A DNA stretch of 62,729 bases from the NCBI GenBank assembly GCA_963922455.1, contig CAWUIO010000025.1:1-62729 (forward strand), given 5' to 3'. Made by a program: the position numbers and the translations under genes. The notes beneath the pieces are model-generated. The model saw only the letters and a list, made by a program, of their open reading frames with translations, searched no databases and was not told the origin of the DNA. Positions 35,887-45,663 of the stretch are shown in pieces (the first letter of the stretch is position 1; the number at the start of each line of letters is the position of its first letter). Source of the stretch: CAWUIO01 sp963922455 (GTDB taxonomy: Bacteria; Bacteroidota; Bacteroidia; Cytophagales; Microscillaceae).

Positions 35887-36163
35887 TAAGCTCAGATCTT
35901 GTAAACTATCACGAAAATTATAAAATGAAAATCTAAACAGGGATATTAAAAAGATAATCTATTCTTTTTTTTCCACTAAAACCTTGATTTTCTTAGGTAA
36001 TAAGCTTTTACTTCTGGGTAATCATCGTATTTCTTACCCAGTACCTCTCAAGTAATGTCCTTATTACTCAAACATACGTTCTACTATTCTTGTGCCATTT
36101 ATTTATTATCTCTTCTTACTCGAGGACTAGTCAAAAAATTTGTCCAAGTAGAAGCTATGTTTT
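35887..36163. other. Intergenic region upstream of the ECF sigma gene
   Basis: AT-rich sequence that should carry the sigma-factor promoter. I see no clear conserved box. The next repeat copy begins at 36164, and a short ORF running through it is not supported. Confidence 0.45.
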
Positions 36164-36289
36164 GGCTTAGGGATGGAACGGCCTGTTTGAGCCCGTTGTG
36201 GGCGGTGGGTTGGACGGCGAGTAGTGACAGCCCGCCCGCGCCTAGCCATATGTGTACGCTTGCCCTAAACCTGAGGGGCGCGGGAAGCC
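36164..36289 (+). repeat. Structured intergenic repeat, copy 7
   Basis: Ends GGCTT (36164-36168) and AAGCC (36285-36289) pair. The variable stem is CCCGCGCC with GGCGCGGG. The middle has GCCCGTTGTGGGC, able to form a hairpin. It is the only intact copy with GACAGC in place of GAGAGC or GAAAGC. It lies downstream of the minus-strand GNAT gene. Confidence 0.9.
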
Positions 36290-36343
36290 CCAAAAACTTA
36301 AATATTTATCAAAGGTTTAACCGCCATACAATCGCTATCCACT

Positions 36344-36859
36344 TTAGCCATCGCCCCTAAATGGAGAAGCATGGACTAATTCCCCTACCCTATTTTGCAG
36401 ACTACCTGGAGTTAGCTCCAAAGCCATAAATGCCTCATCCGGAACCTCAAATGGGCAGCTTACCCGCCAATTACTTGCCTTCTGAAATCCAAACCGAGGA
36501 TAATACCCGGGGTACCCTAGAACAAAAATGTGCGGATAGTTTTCTTGTTTGGCCCGGTTGATCCCCTCCGAGATTAAACGCCCGCCCTGGCCCTGGGCTT
36601 GGTGTGTTGGGTGTATAGAAACCGGAGCCAGGGCAAAGGTGTCTATTAAACCTTGGGCATATTGTATCTGCGCTCGTGTAAATAAAATATGCCCAATGAG
36701 GTGTCCGTCTTCTTCCAAAACCAAGGATAAATCTGGTATATAGGCTTCGCTCTTTCGCAACCAGTCTACTAAAATCGCTTCCTCTTGTTGTTTAAAGGCG
36801 GCCAAATGAAGTTGGTATAGGGCATCACGATCGGCCGTTTGTTCTCTACGAAAATGCAT
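36344..36859 (-). CDS. GNAT-family N-acetyltransferase
   Basis: 171 residues from the ATG at 36859 (MHFRREQTADRDALYQ). The GNAT acetyl-CoA loop is HPTHQAQGQGGRLISEGI, a variant of the Q/RxxGxG/A motif. The ending VLGYPGYYPRFGFQKAS is typical of the YhbS-like subgroup. A longer frame upstream overlaps the BASS transporter and is not the real start. It follows that gene by 10 bp, so the two are co-transcribed. The acyl acceptor is unknown. Confidence 0.85.
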   Translation of the reverse strand: MHFRREQTADRDALYQLHLAAFKQQEEAILVDWLRKSEAYIPDLSLVLEEDGHLIGHILFTRAQIQYAQGLIDTFALAPVSIHPTHQAQGQGGRLISEGINRAKQENYPHIFVLGYPGYYPRFGFQKASNWRVSCPFEVPDEAFMALELTPGSLQNRVGELVHASPFRGDG

Positions 36860-36869
36860 AAGCCCCTGT

Positions 36870-37772
36870 TTATTTTCTTTTAAATAGACTTTTGAGTAAA
36901 TGAGGTTTGACCAAAAGGCCAAAAAGTGCCGCCGTAAAAAAGGTAAACAAAGCATAGATACTGGCTGGTATCGCCATGGTTTTGTCGTGCAAAAACAGTG
37001 GACTGGTAGCCAAGGTGATGGCCAAAGCCGTATTTTGTAAGCCCACCTCGACTGCAATTGTAATTTGATCTTCCCGGTCTCCTACCAAAAAACCGGTCAA
37101 TACATATCCTAAGCTTAAGCCCAGTAGGTTGAGCAAAAAGACATAAAAAATAATCCAGATGATTTCGGTAAAGACGGGTAGGGTTGAGTGCTTACCGTCT
37201 TCCCAAAAGATGGCCCCTAAGAGGGCTATCCCTAACAAAAACGGCATCATAAATTTCATAGGCCTTTGCACTATATTCGCCCAGGTCTCGAGACGATAGC
37301 GCAAATAAATCCCTAGCAAACAAGGTAATAAGGTGAGAAATAAAATTTCAAACAAAGTATCCCAAAAAGATAGCTTTATCTCCATGTCTCCTTGGCCCAT
37401 AAAGAAAAAAATAGCCAATTGTACAATGGTGGGTATACTCAGCGTGACCAAAAAACTATTGAGTGTTGTCAAGGAGACCGAGAGGGCCACATTGGCTTCT
37501 AATAAGTGGGTAATCAGGTTGGAAACCGCCCCGCCTGGGCAAGCCGCAATGAGGACAATCCCTACTTGGATAGCTGGGGGTAGCGCAGAAATATAAGCGA
37601 GGCCAAAAGCGATGAGAGGCAGAAGCAACATTTGACAAACTAAGCCAATAATCAAAGAACGGGGATACCGAAAAATGTTTTTAAAATCTTGTATGGTCAA
37701 AGATAAGCCCATGCCAAACATAACGAAGACCAGGGCAAAGGGAAGGAGTATCCCCGAAAAAGGTTGTTGCAT
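36870..37772 (-). CDS. Bile acid:sodium symporter (BASS) family transporter
   Basis: A 300-residue inner-membrane carrier with about nine or ten hydrophobic helices. Family hallmarks are the N-terminal VFVMFGMGLSLTIQDF, the ACPGGAVSNLITHL segment for sodium binding, and VGLQNTALAITLA near the C-terminus. Bacterial relatives take up organic anions such as pantoate or 2-oxoacids with Na+; the substrate here is not known. It is first in a two-gene unit with the GNAT gene. Confidence 0.9.
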   Translation of the reverse strand: MQQPFSGILLPFALVFVMFGMGLSLTIQDFKNIFRYPRSLIIGLVCQMLLLPLIAFGLAYISALPPAIQVGIVLIAACPGGAVSNLITHLLEANVALSVSLTTLNSFLVTLSIPTIVQLAIFFFMGQGDMEIKLSFWDTLFEILFLTLLPCLLGIYLRYRLETWANIVQRPMKFMMPFLLGIALLGAIFWEDGKHSTLPVFTEIIWIIFYVFLLNLLGLSLGYVLTGFLVGDREDQITIAVEVGLQNTALAITLATSPLFLHDKTMAIPASIYALFTFFTAALFGLLVKPHLLKSLFKRK

Positions 37773-37996
37773 GTAGGAGCTTAAAATAAGTGAAATATGA
37801 GTGCCTTAGCTGTATTTTGTTCTTACTTGTAAATGGATGTGTAAAGATAGTGGCATATAGCCACTAGCCAGCTATCAAACAGGAAATTTAATCGGGAAAA
37901 ACTTTCAATTCACCAGGAACCTGCGGCAAATCGGCATAAGAATGAAGATTTTCAATGGTTCTGTATAAACATTTTGTAAATTTAGGCTAGAAATCA

Positions 37997-40900
37997 ATGC
38001 CTTGCGGCCTGCCTATGAGTAAGTCCCTCGCTTCGGAAGAACCAAACAACCAAACCAGCGAAGACTCAAAGTCGGAATTGAAGCCCCGTAAATCTATCAA
38101 AACAAAGTTGCTACGATGGGCCTTGATCCTGATGACCAGTTCTTTGTTTATACTAATCGGGCTATACCTATACCTCAATAACTACCTCAAATACCAATTA
38201 ACCGAATTTGTCTCTCTTACAACAGATAAAAAGTATGAGCTGAGCATAGGTGATTTGCATTTTGACTTTCTAAGCTCTTCGGTACAAATCAGAGATGTAA
38301 GGCTTCTCAAAATTGCCGACTCCTTGCAGAGTGATGTCTGGAAAGTAGAAGGAGTGGCCTTTACCAAAGTGGAGCTCGGAGTAGATCAACTCAATATCGA
38401 GTCTTTTGATTGGTGGCATTATTTAAAAGAAAGACAGCTCAGCATTGGGGAGTTGTTTATCTATAATCCTCAATTTAAGTTCTTTCGCCGGGCTAATCAG
38501 CAAAGTCCCACCCGTCTTAACCTGGATAGTTTAAATTATCATGTAGGTGAATTGGTATGCCAGTTTACCGAAAGACTTTATATCCAGGATATTCGAGTGG
38601 CATCGGCCGACATTGATGTCCACCTGATCAATGCCCAGGAAAAAGAAATTTTTCAGACCGGTGAAAATATGAATATTGAGGTGAAAGGCTTCCAAGTTGC
38701 CAGCACTTCGCAAACTGCCTACCCCATTGGCCTACAAGTACAAGACATTGCCCTTGAATTTCACAATTACGGGTTTGATGCCCCAGATGGTTCCTATGAG
38801 TTTACGATGGGCTCTCTATTTGCTTCTTTATCAGATTCTTCCATCCGGGTGGACAAGTTGCACGTTCAGCCTTTTGTAAACGATAGCTCAGATAAAAAGA
38901 AATTACCTACCGAGGTAGACTTGTACGCCCATGAAATCGCTCTTCAGGGCATTGATTTTCACACACTTTTACACGATCGTGACTTTGTTATCCGTGCGTT
39001 TAGCATCAAAGATTCCAAGATAAACGTTCAAAAAAACACTCTAGAAAAAGCAAAAAAAACCGAAGAAGCCCAAGCCCAAGCGGGTCCTAGTGCGCCAAAA
39101 CTCCTGAGCCCTTCGGGGCTTTCATTAGACAGCCTCTTTGCCCGAATGCCTGTAAGCGTTGAAATTAAACAGTTTCAGTTTGACAATGCCCAACTGGCTT
39201 ACCAGCTGGCTCCTACTCTCTATCGAGACTCCGCCTATGTGGTGCACCAGGCCGATAGTATTTATTTGCAAATAGACCAAGTAGCCTTGGGCAAAGCCTG
39301 GCAAAAAACAGAAAACCCACGCCAGGAATGTCTCCAAAACTTAGACTTGAAATTTCGTAATTATAGCCACCAAAGTGTAACCGGTATTTACAACCTTTTT
39401 TTGAGGCGGGCCCATCTGTCGGAGAAAGAATCTTTTATCTTGATGGAAGAGGCCCGGGTGATTCCCCAAATCAATCCCCGACCTTATGCTGCAAGCCTAC
39501 CTTTTCAAAAAATCATCCTAAACGCAGAAGCTGCCCAGCTCAGTGCCAGAAATATCTCTTGGCAGCGCTTAGTGTATAATCAAGAATTTGTATTGGGAGA
39601 GTTGCGAGTGGTCGATCCGTCTATGGATGCCTATATGGACCGTACCAAGCCAAAACAACCAGGGCAACGGTTTAAAAACTTAGAAGAGGTTATCAAATCG
39701 ATCCCCGTGTTTATTGACATTGACACTCTCCTCCTAGTGGATGGCTCATTGGCTTACTCCGAAAAAAACAAATTGGGGAAGGATGACGGTATTGCCCAAC
39801 ACGAAGCCCGTTCTATCGATTTACATATTTCTCCTATCCGCTTAGGCAAGGCATTTATTAATTCACCGCTCGCCGAAGCCGACAAAAGAGACCTCCGGGT
39901 AAATATTCAAGATTACCAATTTCAAACGGCCGATGGGGCATTTGCGCTTAGTTTTGATCAATTGAATATCAATTCTCTTGAGTCCTTCATATATATTGAC
40001 ACCCTCAGGATAAAACCCTTAATAAGCGAACAAGCCTTTGCCCAATCCAATATGCCTTGGCCTGGCTTGATTGATGTACAAGTTGATCAAATTCGAGCCG
40101 AGGAAATTAGCTTTTTAAGGCTCTTCCTGTTTCAAGAGATAGATTTTACCAAGCTTCAATTCATACAACCAAATATCTATCTGTACCGGGACCGCAGAAA
40201 ACGATACAGAAGTCCCCTAGACTCACTTAATTGGGGTGATTATTCGCAAAGGGGTGATCTTCGGCTAAGTTTACGTAAAAGGAAGCGCTTGAGGAGATTT
40301 ATGCCGCAAAACACCCCTGACTTGTTTCGTAGTTCTGTCCTTAGTCCACCTAGCCCCCAAGATTCTAGCTGGCTAGGCTACTCATTGCCTTTGAGAGGCT
40401 CTAGATACGATACCATTCTCCCAGTTCCTATTCCAGGACTAAGGCATCCTACCCAAAACGAAAAGCTTGCTTTTACAAGCCAAACCATGAGTAGGAGGCA
40501 GGCACTTATTAAGTCTAGAAAAGGGCTTAGGAAGATATTATCCGACCTTCCTATTTTCTTAAAAGTCGATACCTTTTTGGTAGAGAATGCTCAATTTATT
40601 TACAAAGACCAACATGTATCTGAAGAAGCCAGCGGCATGGCTTATCACTTTGCCGATAGCATCACTTTTATTATCCCGCAGATATATTTAGGCAAAGCCA
40701 CGCAAGATAGCAGCTTCCAGTATTTTTACTCGGGCAATATTTTGCTCAATTTGAAAAACTATCAGTTTAAAGACAAAGAAGATCAGTTTATGATCGCCGC
40801 CCGGGAAGTGGAGAGTTCATTAGAAGATTCACTCTTGATCATTCATGATTTAGGCTTCAAGCCAATCCAAAGCAGGGAGGTATTTACCCATGAACGGCCT

Positions 40901-42838
40901 TTTCGTAGCATGCACCTCCATGCCGATCTCAAACAATTGGTAGCCAATGCCATAGATTTGGACCGTTTGGTTTTCGACCAGGAGTTTGCTTTGAACTCCT
41001 TGAGCTTATCCCGCCCAAGCATACGCATGTATACCGATTTAGAAAAGCCCACCCGTCCGAAGCCTGAGCCATTAAATTTCAAAAAACTGCTCGCACAAGT
41101 GCCGTTTCTTATCAAAATAGACTCCTTTAAATTACGAGAAGGCAAATTGGAGCTTGAAGCTTTGGCTGAGCGTAAAGACAGCCTTAAGTTTTTAGCCAGG
41201 CATTATGTCCAGGATATCCAACTAGATTGCCAGCAAATCCATTTATATCCCGAAAAATATCGCTTTCAATTAATAGGAAAGGAATTGTTTAATATTGAGG
41301 AGGGGCGGTTATTAGTCCGTGATTATAGTTTTATTCCCCCAAAGCAGCCGTATCGATTTAGTTGGGATACCCTGGCCTTTGATATAAAACCGGCCCACTT
41401 TTTCTTGAAAAATGTGCGTTGGTCTCCCCAAATAAGCCGCCAGTCTTTTGATAGCATCCAGCAATACCGTAACCCCCAACTAGATATAAGAGCCCAAAAA
41501 ATCACGGGCCGCTGGGGGGATTTAGACCGTTTTATGCGGGGTGAGGGCTATGATTTACAATATCTCGGTATCCAAGGAGCTCATGTTGATCTGTACCAAA
41601 ACAACTTACTACCCAAAAACTCAAATCCATCTGGGCAAACCCCTGAACAAATCATCGAGTCTATCCCGTTTTTTCTCAAACTAGACACCCTAGATTTACA
41701 AAACCTTGCCCTGCAATACGATATCAAACGGGAGTATAAAGGTAGAACCATTCAAAACCGTCATCGAGCCGAGCGGATAGACTTATGGATGAACCGCTTC
41801 CAATGTGGCCCTGAAAATCCCCAAAACCTTGAACAACTTCTCGGGGCTCACAGCATCAAGCTCGATGTACAAGACTACGCGACCCTAAGCTCCGACAGCT
41901 TGTACGCGATTGGTATCCGTTCTATTCGCGCCAATACGGACGACTCTTTATTTAAGGTGAGGTCTTTTCAAGTGACCCCAACTCTACACGATGAGGAGTT
42001 TATGCAACGTAAAGACTTCCAAACCGACCGTATGAGCATCCGGATACGCGATATGGAGAGCCGTTCCCTTGATTTTAGACGCTTGGTAAACTATCAAGAG
42101 TTTTTTGCCGAGCATCTAGCTCTGGATACTGTCAAAATTGATATCTATCGGGACAAACGTTTGGCTAAAAACCCACGTCTGGCCCCTCGAATGCCTAATG
42201 AAGCATTTCAACGTATCCCTTTTCCTATGCAGATTGATACGGTACAATTGATGCAAACCCAAGCGGTTTACAAAGAAAAAGTACCCCAAGGGGTGGGCAC
42301 AGGTAAAGTGTTCTTTTCGGAGATTCAAGGAAACATTATAAAATTAAGTAATTTGAGTACTCCAGGCGATACCACCTTAGTCCAAGCCCAGGGCAGGTTG
42401 ATGAACCAAGGTTTGTTACAAGTAAACATGAAAATCCCCCTGATGAGCCCCCAGCTTTATGCCCGCTACGAAGGAACCTTAGGTAAAATGCAAGCCGGCT
42501 TTTTCAACAGTATGATAGAGTCTAATGAACACGTTCGCATCCGAAGGGGGCAAATCAACCGGGTTTCGTATGCGGTAACGCTCAACGATAGCTTGGCCTC
42601 AGGAAGCCTGTATGCCGGTTACCGAAGACTCCGTATCCAGGTCTTAAAAAAAGAAGACCACGCCAAAAAACGAGGATTCATTACCTTTTTGGCCAATCTA
42701 ATTTTGAATAACCGTAACAATATTGAGCGTAGAAAATCCAAGGGGGGCGAGGTCTTTTATGAACCTCAAGAAGAAGATGGCTTCGTTAAAATCCTTTGGA
42801 AATCGCTTTCTACCGGCTTGGTGGATACCCTGAAATAA
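37997..42838 (+). CDS. Giant AsmA/DUF748-like envelope protein with internal repeats
   Basis: A 1613-residue protein with a single N-terminal transmembrane span (about 36-56) and the rest in the periplasm. The N-terminal YELSIGDLHFDFLSSSVQIRDVRL resembles AsmA-like proteins. At least six internal modules of roughly 170-260 residues each begin with a motif such as SIPVFIDIDTLLLVDGSLAY, preceded by FDQEFxLxxLxxxxPSI. The protein is almost all beta-strand in pattern. AsmA/TamB/YhdP-type proteins form lipid-carrying grooves between membranes; that role here is inference. The second methionine (38015) may be the start. It is not in an operon. Confidence 0.75.
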   Translation: MPCGLPMSKSLASEEPNNQTSEDSKSELKPRKSIKTKLLRWALILMTSSLFILIGLYLYLNNYLKYQLTEFVSLTTDKKYELSIGDLHFDFLSSSVQIRDVRLLKIADSLQSDVWKVEGVAFTKVELGVDQLNIESFDWWHYLKERQLSIGELFIYNPQFKFFRRANQQSPTRLNLDSLNYHVGELVCQFTERLYIQDIRVASADIDVHLINAQEKEIFQTGENMNIEVKGFQVASTSQTAYPIGLQVQDIALEFHNYGFDAPDGSYEFTMGSLFASLSDSSIRVDKLHVQPFVNDSSDKKKLPTEVDLYAHEIALQGIDFHTLLHDRDFVIRAFSIKDSKINVQKNTLEKAKKTEEAQAQAGPSAPKLLSPSGLSLDSLFARMPVSVEIKQFQFDNAQLAYQLAPTLYRDSAYVVHQADSIYLQIDQVALGKAWQKTENPRQECLQNLDLKFRNYSHQSVTGIYNLFLRRAHLSEKESFILMEEARVIPQINPRPYAASLPFQKIILNAEAAQLSARNISWQRLVYNQEFVLGELRVVDPSMDAYMDRTKPKQPGQRFKNLEEVIKSIPVFIDIDTLLLVDGSLAYSEKNKLGKDDGIAQHEARSIDLHISPIRLGKAFINSPLAEADKRDLRVNIQDYQFQTADGAFALSFDQLNINSLESFIYIDTLRIKPLISEQAFAQSNMPWPGLIDVQVDQIRAEEISFLRLFLFQEIDFTKLQFIQPNIYLYRDRRKRYRSPLDSLNWGDYSQRGDLRLSLRKRKRLRRFMPQNTPDLFRSSVLSPPSPQDSSWLGYSLPLRGSRYDTILPVPIPGLRHPTQNEKLAFTSQTMSRRQALIKSRKGLRKILSDLPIFLKVDTFLVENAQFIYKDQHVSEEASGMAYHFADSITFIIPQIYLGKATQDSSFQYFYSGNILLNLKNYQFKDKEDQFMIAAREVESSLEDSLLIIHDLGFKPIQSREVFTHERPFRSMHLHADLKQLVANAIDLDRLVFDQEFALNSLSLSRPSIRMYTDLEKPTRPKPEPLNFKKLLAQVPFLIKIDSFKLREGKLELEALAERKDSLKFLARHYVQDIQLDCQQIHLYPEKYRFQLIGKELFNIEEGRLLVRDYSFIPPKQPYRFSWDTLAFDIKPAHFFLKNVRWSPQISRQSFDSIQQYRNPQLDIRAQKITGRWGDLDRFMRGEGYDLQYLGIQGAHVDLYQNNLLPKNSNPSGQTPEQIIESIPFFLKLDTLDLQNLALQYDIKREYKGRTIQNRHRAERIDLWMNRFQCGPENPQNLEQLLGAHSIKLDVQDYATLSSDSLYAIGIRSIRANTDDSLFKVRSFQVTPTLHDEEFMQRKDFQTDRMSIRIRDMESRSLDFRRLVNYQEFFAEHLALDTVKIDIYRDKRLAKNPRLAPRMPNEAFQRIPFPMQIDTVQLMQTQAVYKEKVPQGVGTGKVFFSEIQGNIIKLSNLSTPGDTTLVQAQGRLMNQGLLQVNMKIPLMSPQLYARYEGTLGKMQAGFFNSMIESNEHVRIRRGQINRVSYAVTLNDSLASGSLYAGYRRLRIQVLKKEDHAKKRGFITFLANLILNNRNNIERRKSKGGEVFYEPQEEDGFVKILWKSLSTGLVDTLK

Positions 42839-42875
42839 GAAAAGTAGCAGAAGCATCCCTGTAAAAATATTGAGG

Positions 42876-43005
42876 GGCTTCCCCCGCGAAATGATAAAGC
42901 TAGCCTTTTACAATATCCTAGCTTCGCGGGGTCGGGCTCTCGCTACTCGCTGCCTCTCCCCACAGGGCCTACACGAGCTCAAACAGGCCGCTCCATCCCT
43001 AAGCC
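42876..43005 (-). repeat. Structured intergenic repeat, copy 8
   Basis: Reverse orientation, 37 bp after the AsmA-like gene. Ends GGCTT/AAGCC pair. The variable stem is CCCCGCGAA with TTCGCGGGG, extended by AAGCTAG/CTAGCTT inside the loop. Confidence 0.92.
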
Positions 43006-43054
43006 TTTTTAGAATGAAAGCAAGGAAAGAAGTAATTTTTCCTTTCAAATAGAC

Positions 43055-43062
43055 TACCTTCG
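43055..43062 (+). promoter_or_regulatory. Possible -7 box (TACCTTCG)
   Basis: A near match to TAnnTTTG, 21 bp before the glycosyltransferase ATG. The ten bases TACCTTCGAG are identical to those upstream of the nuclease-helicase gene. Confidence 0.4.
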
Positions 43063-43082
43063 AGACCTAAGCTATATTGATC

Positions 43083-44711
43083 ATGGTCCATTTTCCAAAT
43101 AGGTATGGGGGGCTCCTGGCGGGCCTGCTCTTGTTTATCGCCCACTTCTTCTGGGCCTGGGAGGGCTTTTTTGGCTATGACGATATCCAATATGCTCGCT
43201 TAGCGGCCCATAGTTTAGAAAACCAGTTCTATTTTGATCAAGACCACTTTGCTTGGCGGCTTGGGATTTGGTACCCCTTGGCGCTTCTCTACCAGATTTT
43301 TGGGGTGGAAGATTGGTCTACTCGGCTTTGGCCCCTCTTGGCAAGTTTAAGTACCCTCCTCCTTTTGCATCGGCAACTTCCCAAAGAGTCCACTAGGCTA
43401 GTACTTATTCTATTGGTAGGCCTTTATGCCGGGAATGCCTATGTATTATTATTTGCCATCAATTTGTATCCCGATGCTATTGTCGCCTGCCTGGGCCTGG
43501 CCTTGGTATTATGTAGCATGCAAGGGCGTTTAGATAAGCCGGGTAGGCAACTATATTGGGGCTTAGGGGCTGCCCTTTGCTTATTCTGGGCTTTGATGAC
43601 TAAGTTAAGCATTCTCCTTTTCCTTCCCTTAGGAATTTTTTGGGCGATCCAGGACCTTTTAAGCAAAAAAAATGAATTATTTTGGCTAGCTTTCTTAGGA
43701 GCTTTGACTCTTTTTGTAGGACTATTGGAAGGGTTTAGTGGATACGGAGGCCTTAACAGTTTTACTCGTTTGGAACTTATCTCCCAAAGCGAATACCCCA
43801 ATGCTTGTCAATATTCGCAAGAATCTTGGAGCCCCTTATTTGCCCGTTTGACTTGGGAGCCTGGGCAAATGTTTATACAAAGTGGTTTATTACTTCCCCT
43901 CTTATTTGCTTTGGGTACCTGGCCTGGCTTATTTCCAAATTTAAAACCTAAGCAGCATGAGCGATTGTGGGCCCAGGCCTTTTGGTGGCTTTTGGCCTCT
44001 TATTATTTTTTCCCTAGCAGTTGGAGTGCATACCGCCCCCTATGCTTAGAGGCGAGACATTTTTTGCCCCTTATTCCGCTAGCCATCCTTGCTGGAGTAC
44101 CGGTGGCCCGGGCCTATTTTGTCGAGCAAAAGAGAAGCGCTTTTATTTTGGTAGTCTTACTTCTTACAAGCCTCTACGGCTGGATATTTCCCTACGGAAA
44201 ATTGCATTATATCTACACGGCCCTAGCCTTGCTTGCTGGTGTCCATTACGGGGGGGGATTTACCCAAGCTCCTATAAGTTATCTAGCCATTTGGTTAAGC
44301 GTATTGCTTATACATCCTTTATATGGATTAATAAAACCTAAACCCCAAGTGCATAAGGAGATGCAGATCTTTGTGGGCAAGTACGGGAAGATACTGCAAG
44401 CAGCCGATTATATTCTGAGTGACTCCAGAAGTACAGCCTCGGCTGATTATTACTTTAAATTTTCTAGTAGTTGTCCGCAATTCCTAGGTCCAGAAGAATA
44501 CAAGAGCCTGAGTGGGTTGGAACCCAAACGCGTATTATGGCTCTACAATGCTGCGTACGTGCGCGATTTGGAAGAAAACTATGGAGTTGTTAACTCTTGG
44601 AATCCCTCCTGCATTTCGGATACCTTGCCCCCACTTTATCAGTCGCCCCATTTAAAACTTTACGATATCTCCTGGACGGAAGGGAAAAAGATCTCTTGTG
44701 AGAGCCCGTAA
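43083..44711 (+). CDS. GT-C family membrane glycosyltransferase (ArnT/PMT-like)
   Basis: 542 residues from the ATG at 43083 (an in-frame TTG lies two codons upstream). It is an integral membrane protein with about ten or more spans. The first periplasmic loop has GYDDIQYARLA, whose D33-D34 matches the acidic catalytic motif of GT-C enzymes using polyprenyl-phosphate sugars. A soluble C-terminal region (about 415-542) follows. The likely role is transfer of a sugar to lipid or protein at the periplasmic face; donor and acceptor are unknown. It lies alone between two copies of the structured repeat. Confidence 0.8.
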   Translation: MVHFPNRYGGLLAGLLLFIAHFFWAWEGFFGYDDIQYARLAAHSLENQFYFDQDHFAWRLGIWYPLALLYQIFGVEDWSTRLWPLLASLSTLLLLHRQLPKESTRLVLILLVGLYAGNAYVLLFAINLYPDAIVACLGLALVLCSMQGRLDKPGRQLYWGLGAALCLFWALMTKLSILLFLPLGIFWAIQDLLSKKNELFWLAFLGALTLFVGLLEGFSGYGGLNSFTRLELISQSEYPNACQYSQESWSPLFARLTWEPGQMFIQSGLLLPLLFALGTWPGLFPNLKPKQHERLWAQAFWWLLASYYFFPSSWSAYRPLCLEARHFLPLIPLAILAGVPVARAYFVEQKRSAFILVVLLLTSLYGWIFPYGKLHYIYTALALLAGVHYGGGFTQAPISYLAIWLSVLLIHPLYGLIKPKPQVHKEMQIFVGKYGKILQAADYILSDSRSTASADYYFKFSSSCPQFLGPEEYKSLSGLEPKRVLWLYNAAYVRDLEENYGVVNSWNPSCISDTLPPLYQSPHLKLYDISWTEGKKISCESP

Positions 44712-44814
44712 TTTATCAGTTTTTAGTATATTAAAATAGCTTAAAAATACTTGCTACTTAAATAATGAGCAGGTCGCTAAGGTATCTAAAACTAGTATCC
44801 CTCTTTTGGGCTTT

Positions 44815-44941
44815 GGCTTAGGGATGGAGCGGCATGTTTGAGCTCGTGGGGGCCTGTGGGGTAAGGCAGCGAGTAGCGAGAGCCCGACCCGCGCCGGGCA
44901 CTGAGGGACTATCTGATTTTATTTTTTTGCGCGGGGAAGCC
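44815..44941 (+). repeat. Structured intergenic repeat, copy 9
   Basis: Ends GGCTT (44815-44819) and AAGCC (44937-44941) pair. The variable stem is CCCGCGC (44888-44894) with GCGCGGG (44929-44935) around 34 nt. It ends 43 bp before the next gene start, so it could lie in that gene's leader. Confidence 0.92.
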
Positions 44942-44984
44942 CCTTATACCATAGATACATCATATGAAATGAAAGAGGTAAGTT

Positions 44985-45602
44985 ATGCATATTCCTGATT
45001 CCTGCCCTAGTTTTTCACAGGTAGGTTTTTCCAGTGAACTGGCTTATTTATATGAGCGCCTTCCAATGATATTGATCATTACGATCTTGGCCTCCGTGGT
45101 ACATAGCTGGGGTAAAATGGGGGGCGACACTTCCTTACCGGCGCTATCTTATCGGCGATTTAAGCAATTGGCCGCCTATCAGTTCTTTACCTTGGGTTTT
45201 TGGTTATTGTTACAGACTTTACAGGGGGCACTGCACTGGCGGCTGTTTTTGAGCTTATATTTTTTGGCATATGTGGCTCTACTGCCCAATGTATTGACTT
45301 TTTTCCTTTTGATTTTTCACTGGGGCGCCTTTCAAAGGGTGGAATCTCCCTTTTTCCGGGATGAAAAACGAAGAATGGCCCTACTTTGTGTAATGAGTGG
45401 GTTTATTTATAGTATATTTTTATATGATTTGCTACGTTTTGGATTGCTGCCAAGCGGGGTAGCTAACTCTTCTTTGGTGCAGCTCGTGTTTCTAAACTAT
45501 TGTGTTTTACAAGCCTATTGGACCATAGTTTGGCAGATGGGTGGAAAAAAAACCAATCGTTTATTACAAAGATATCAGAATCTGCGGATTACCGTTATTT
45601 AA
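44985..45602 (+). CDS. Four-span membrane protein, paralogue A
   Basis: A 205-residue integral membrane protein with about four hydrophobic helices, not recognised. It shares with the next gene a central block, LTFFLLIFHWGAF then FFRDEKRRMALL, and the same order of helices, so the two arose by duplication. A short basic cytosolic tail ends in LRITVI. Tandem placement suggests a common function, perhaps as a heteromer, but nothing indicates a substrate. Confidence 0.6.
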   Translation: MHIPDSCPSFSQVGFSSELAYLYERLPMILIITILASVVHSWGKMGGDTSLPALSYRRFKQLAAYQFFTLGFWLLLQTLQGALHWRLFLSLYFLAYVALLPNVLTFFLLIFHWGAFQRVESPFFRDEKRRMALLCVMSGFIYSIFLYDLLRFGLLPSGVANSSLVQLVFLNYCVLQAYWTIVWQMGGKKTNRLLQRYQNLRITVI

Positions 45603-45663
45603 TAAATACGGAGTTTTTGTTATATTAGGAGAAGGTTTGTTATACCGTTAAACGTACTGCCCT

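Noticed and set aside
36055..36360. 101-codon ORF between sigma and GNAT genes
   Set aside because: Most of it is translation of repeat copy 7; there is no ribosome-binding context or conserved feature.
42876..43005. Repeat copies as simple intrinsic terminators
   Set aside because: The GC hairpin is not followed by a consistent T-run, and the conserved 80-nt left part is not explained by termination; secDF already has its own terminator before copy 6.
44815..44941. Repeat copies as a CRISPR array or spacer-repeat system
   Set aside because: Copies are kilobases apart and in both orientations; the variable loop sits inside a hairpin rather than between direct repeats, and no cas genes are present.
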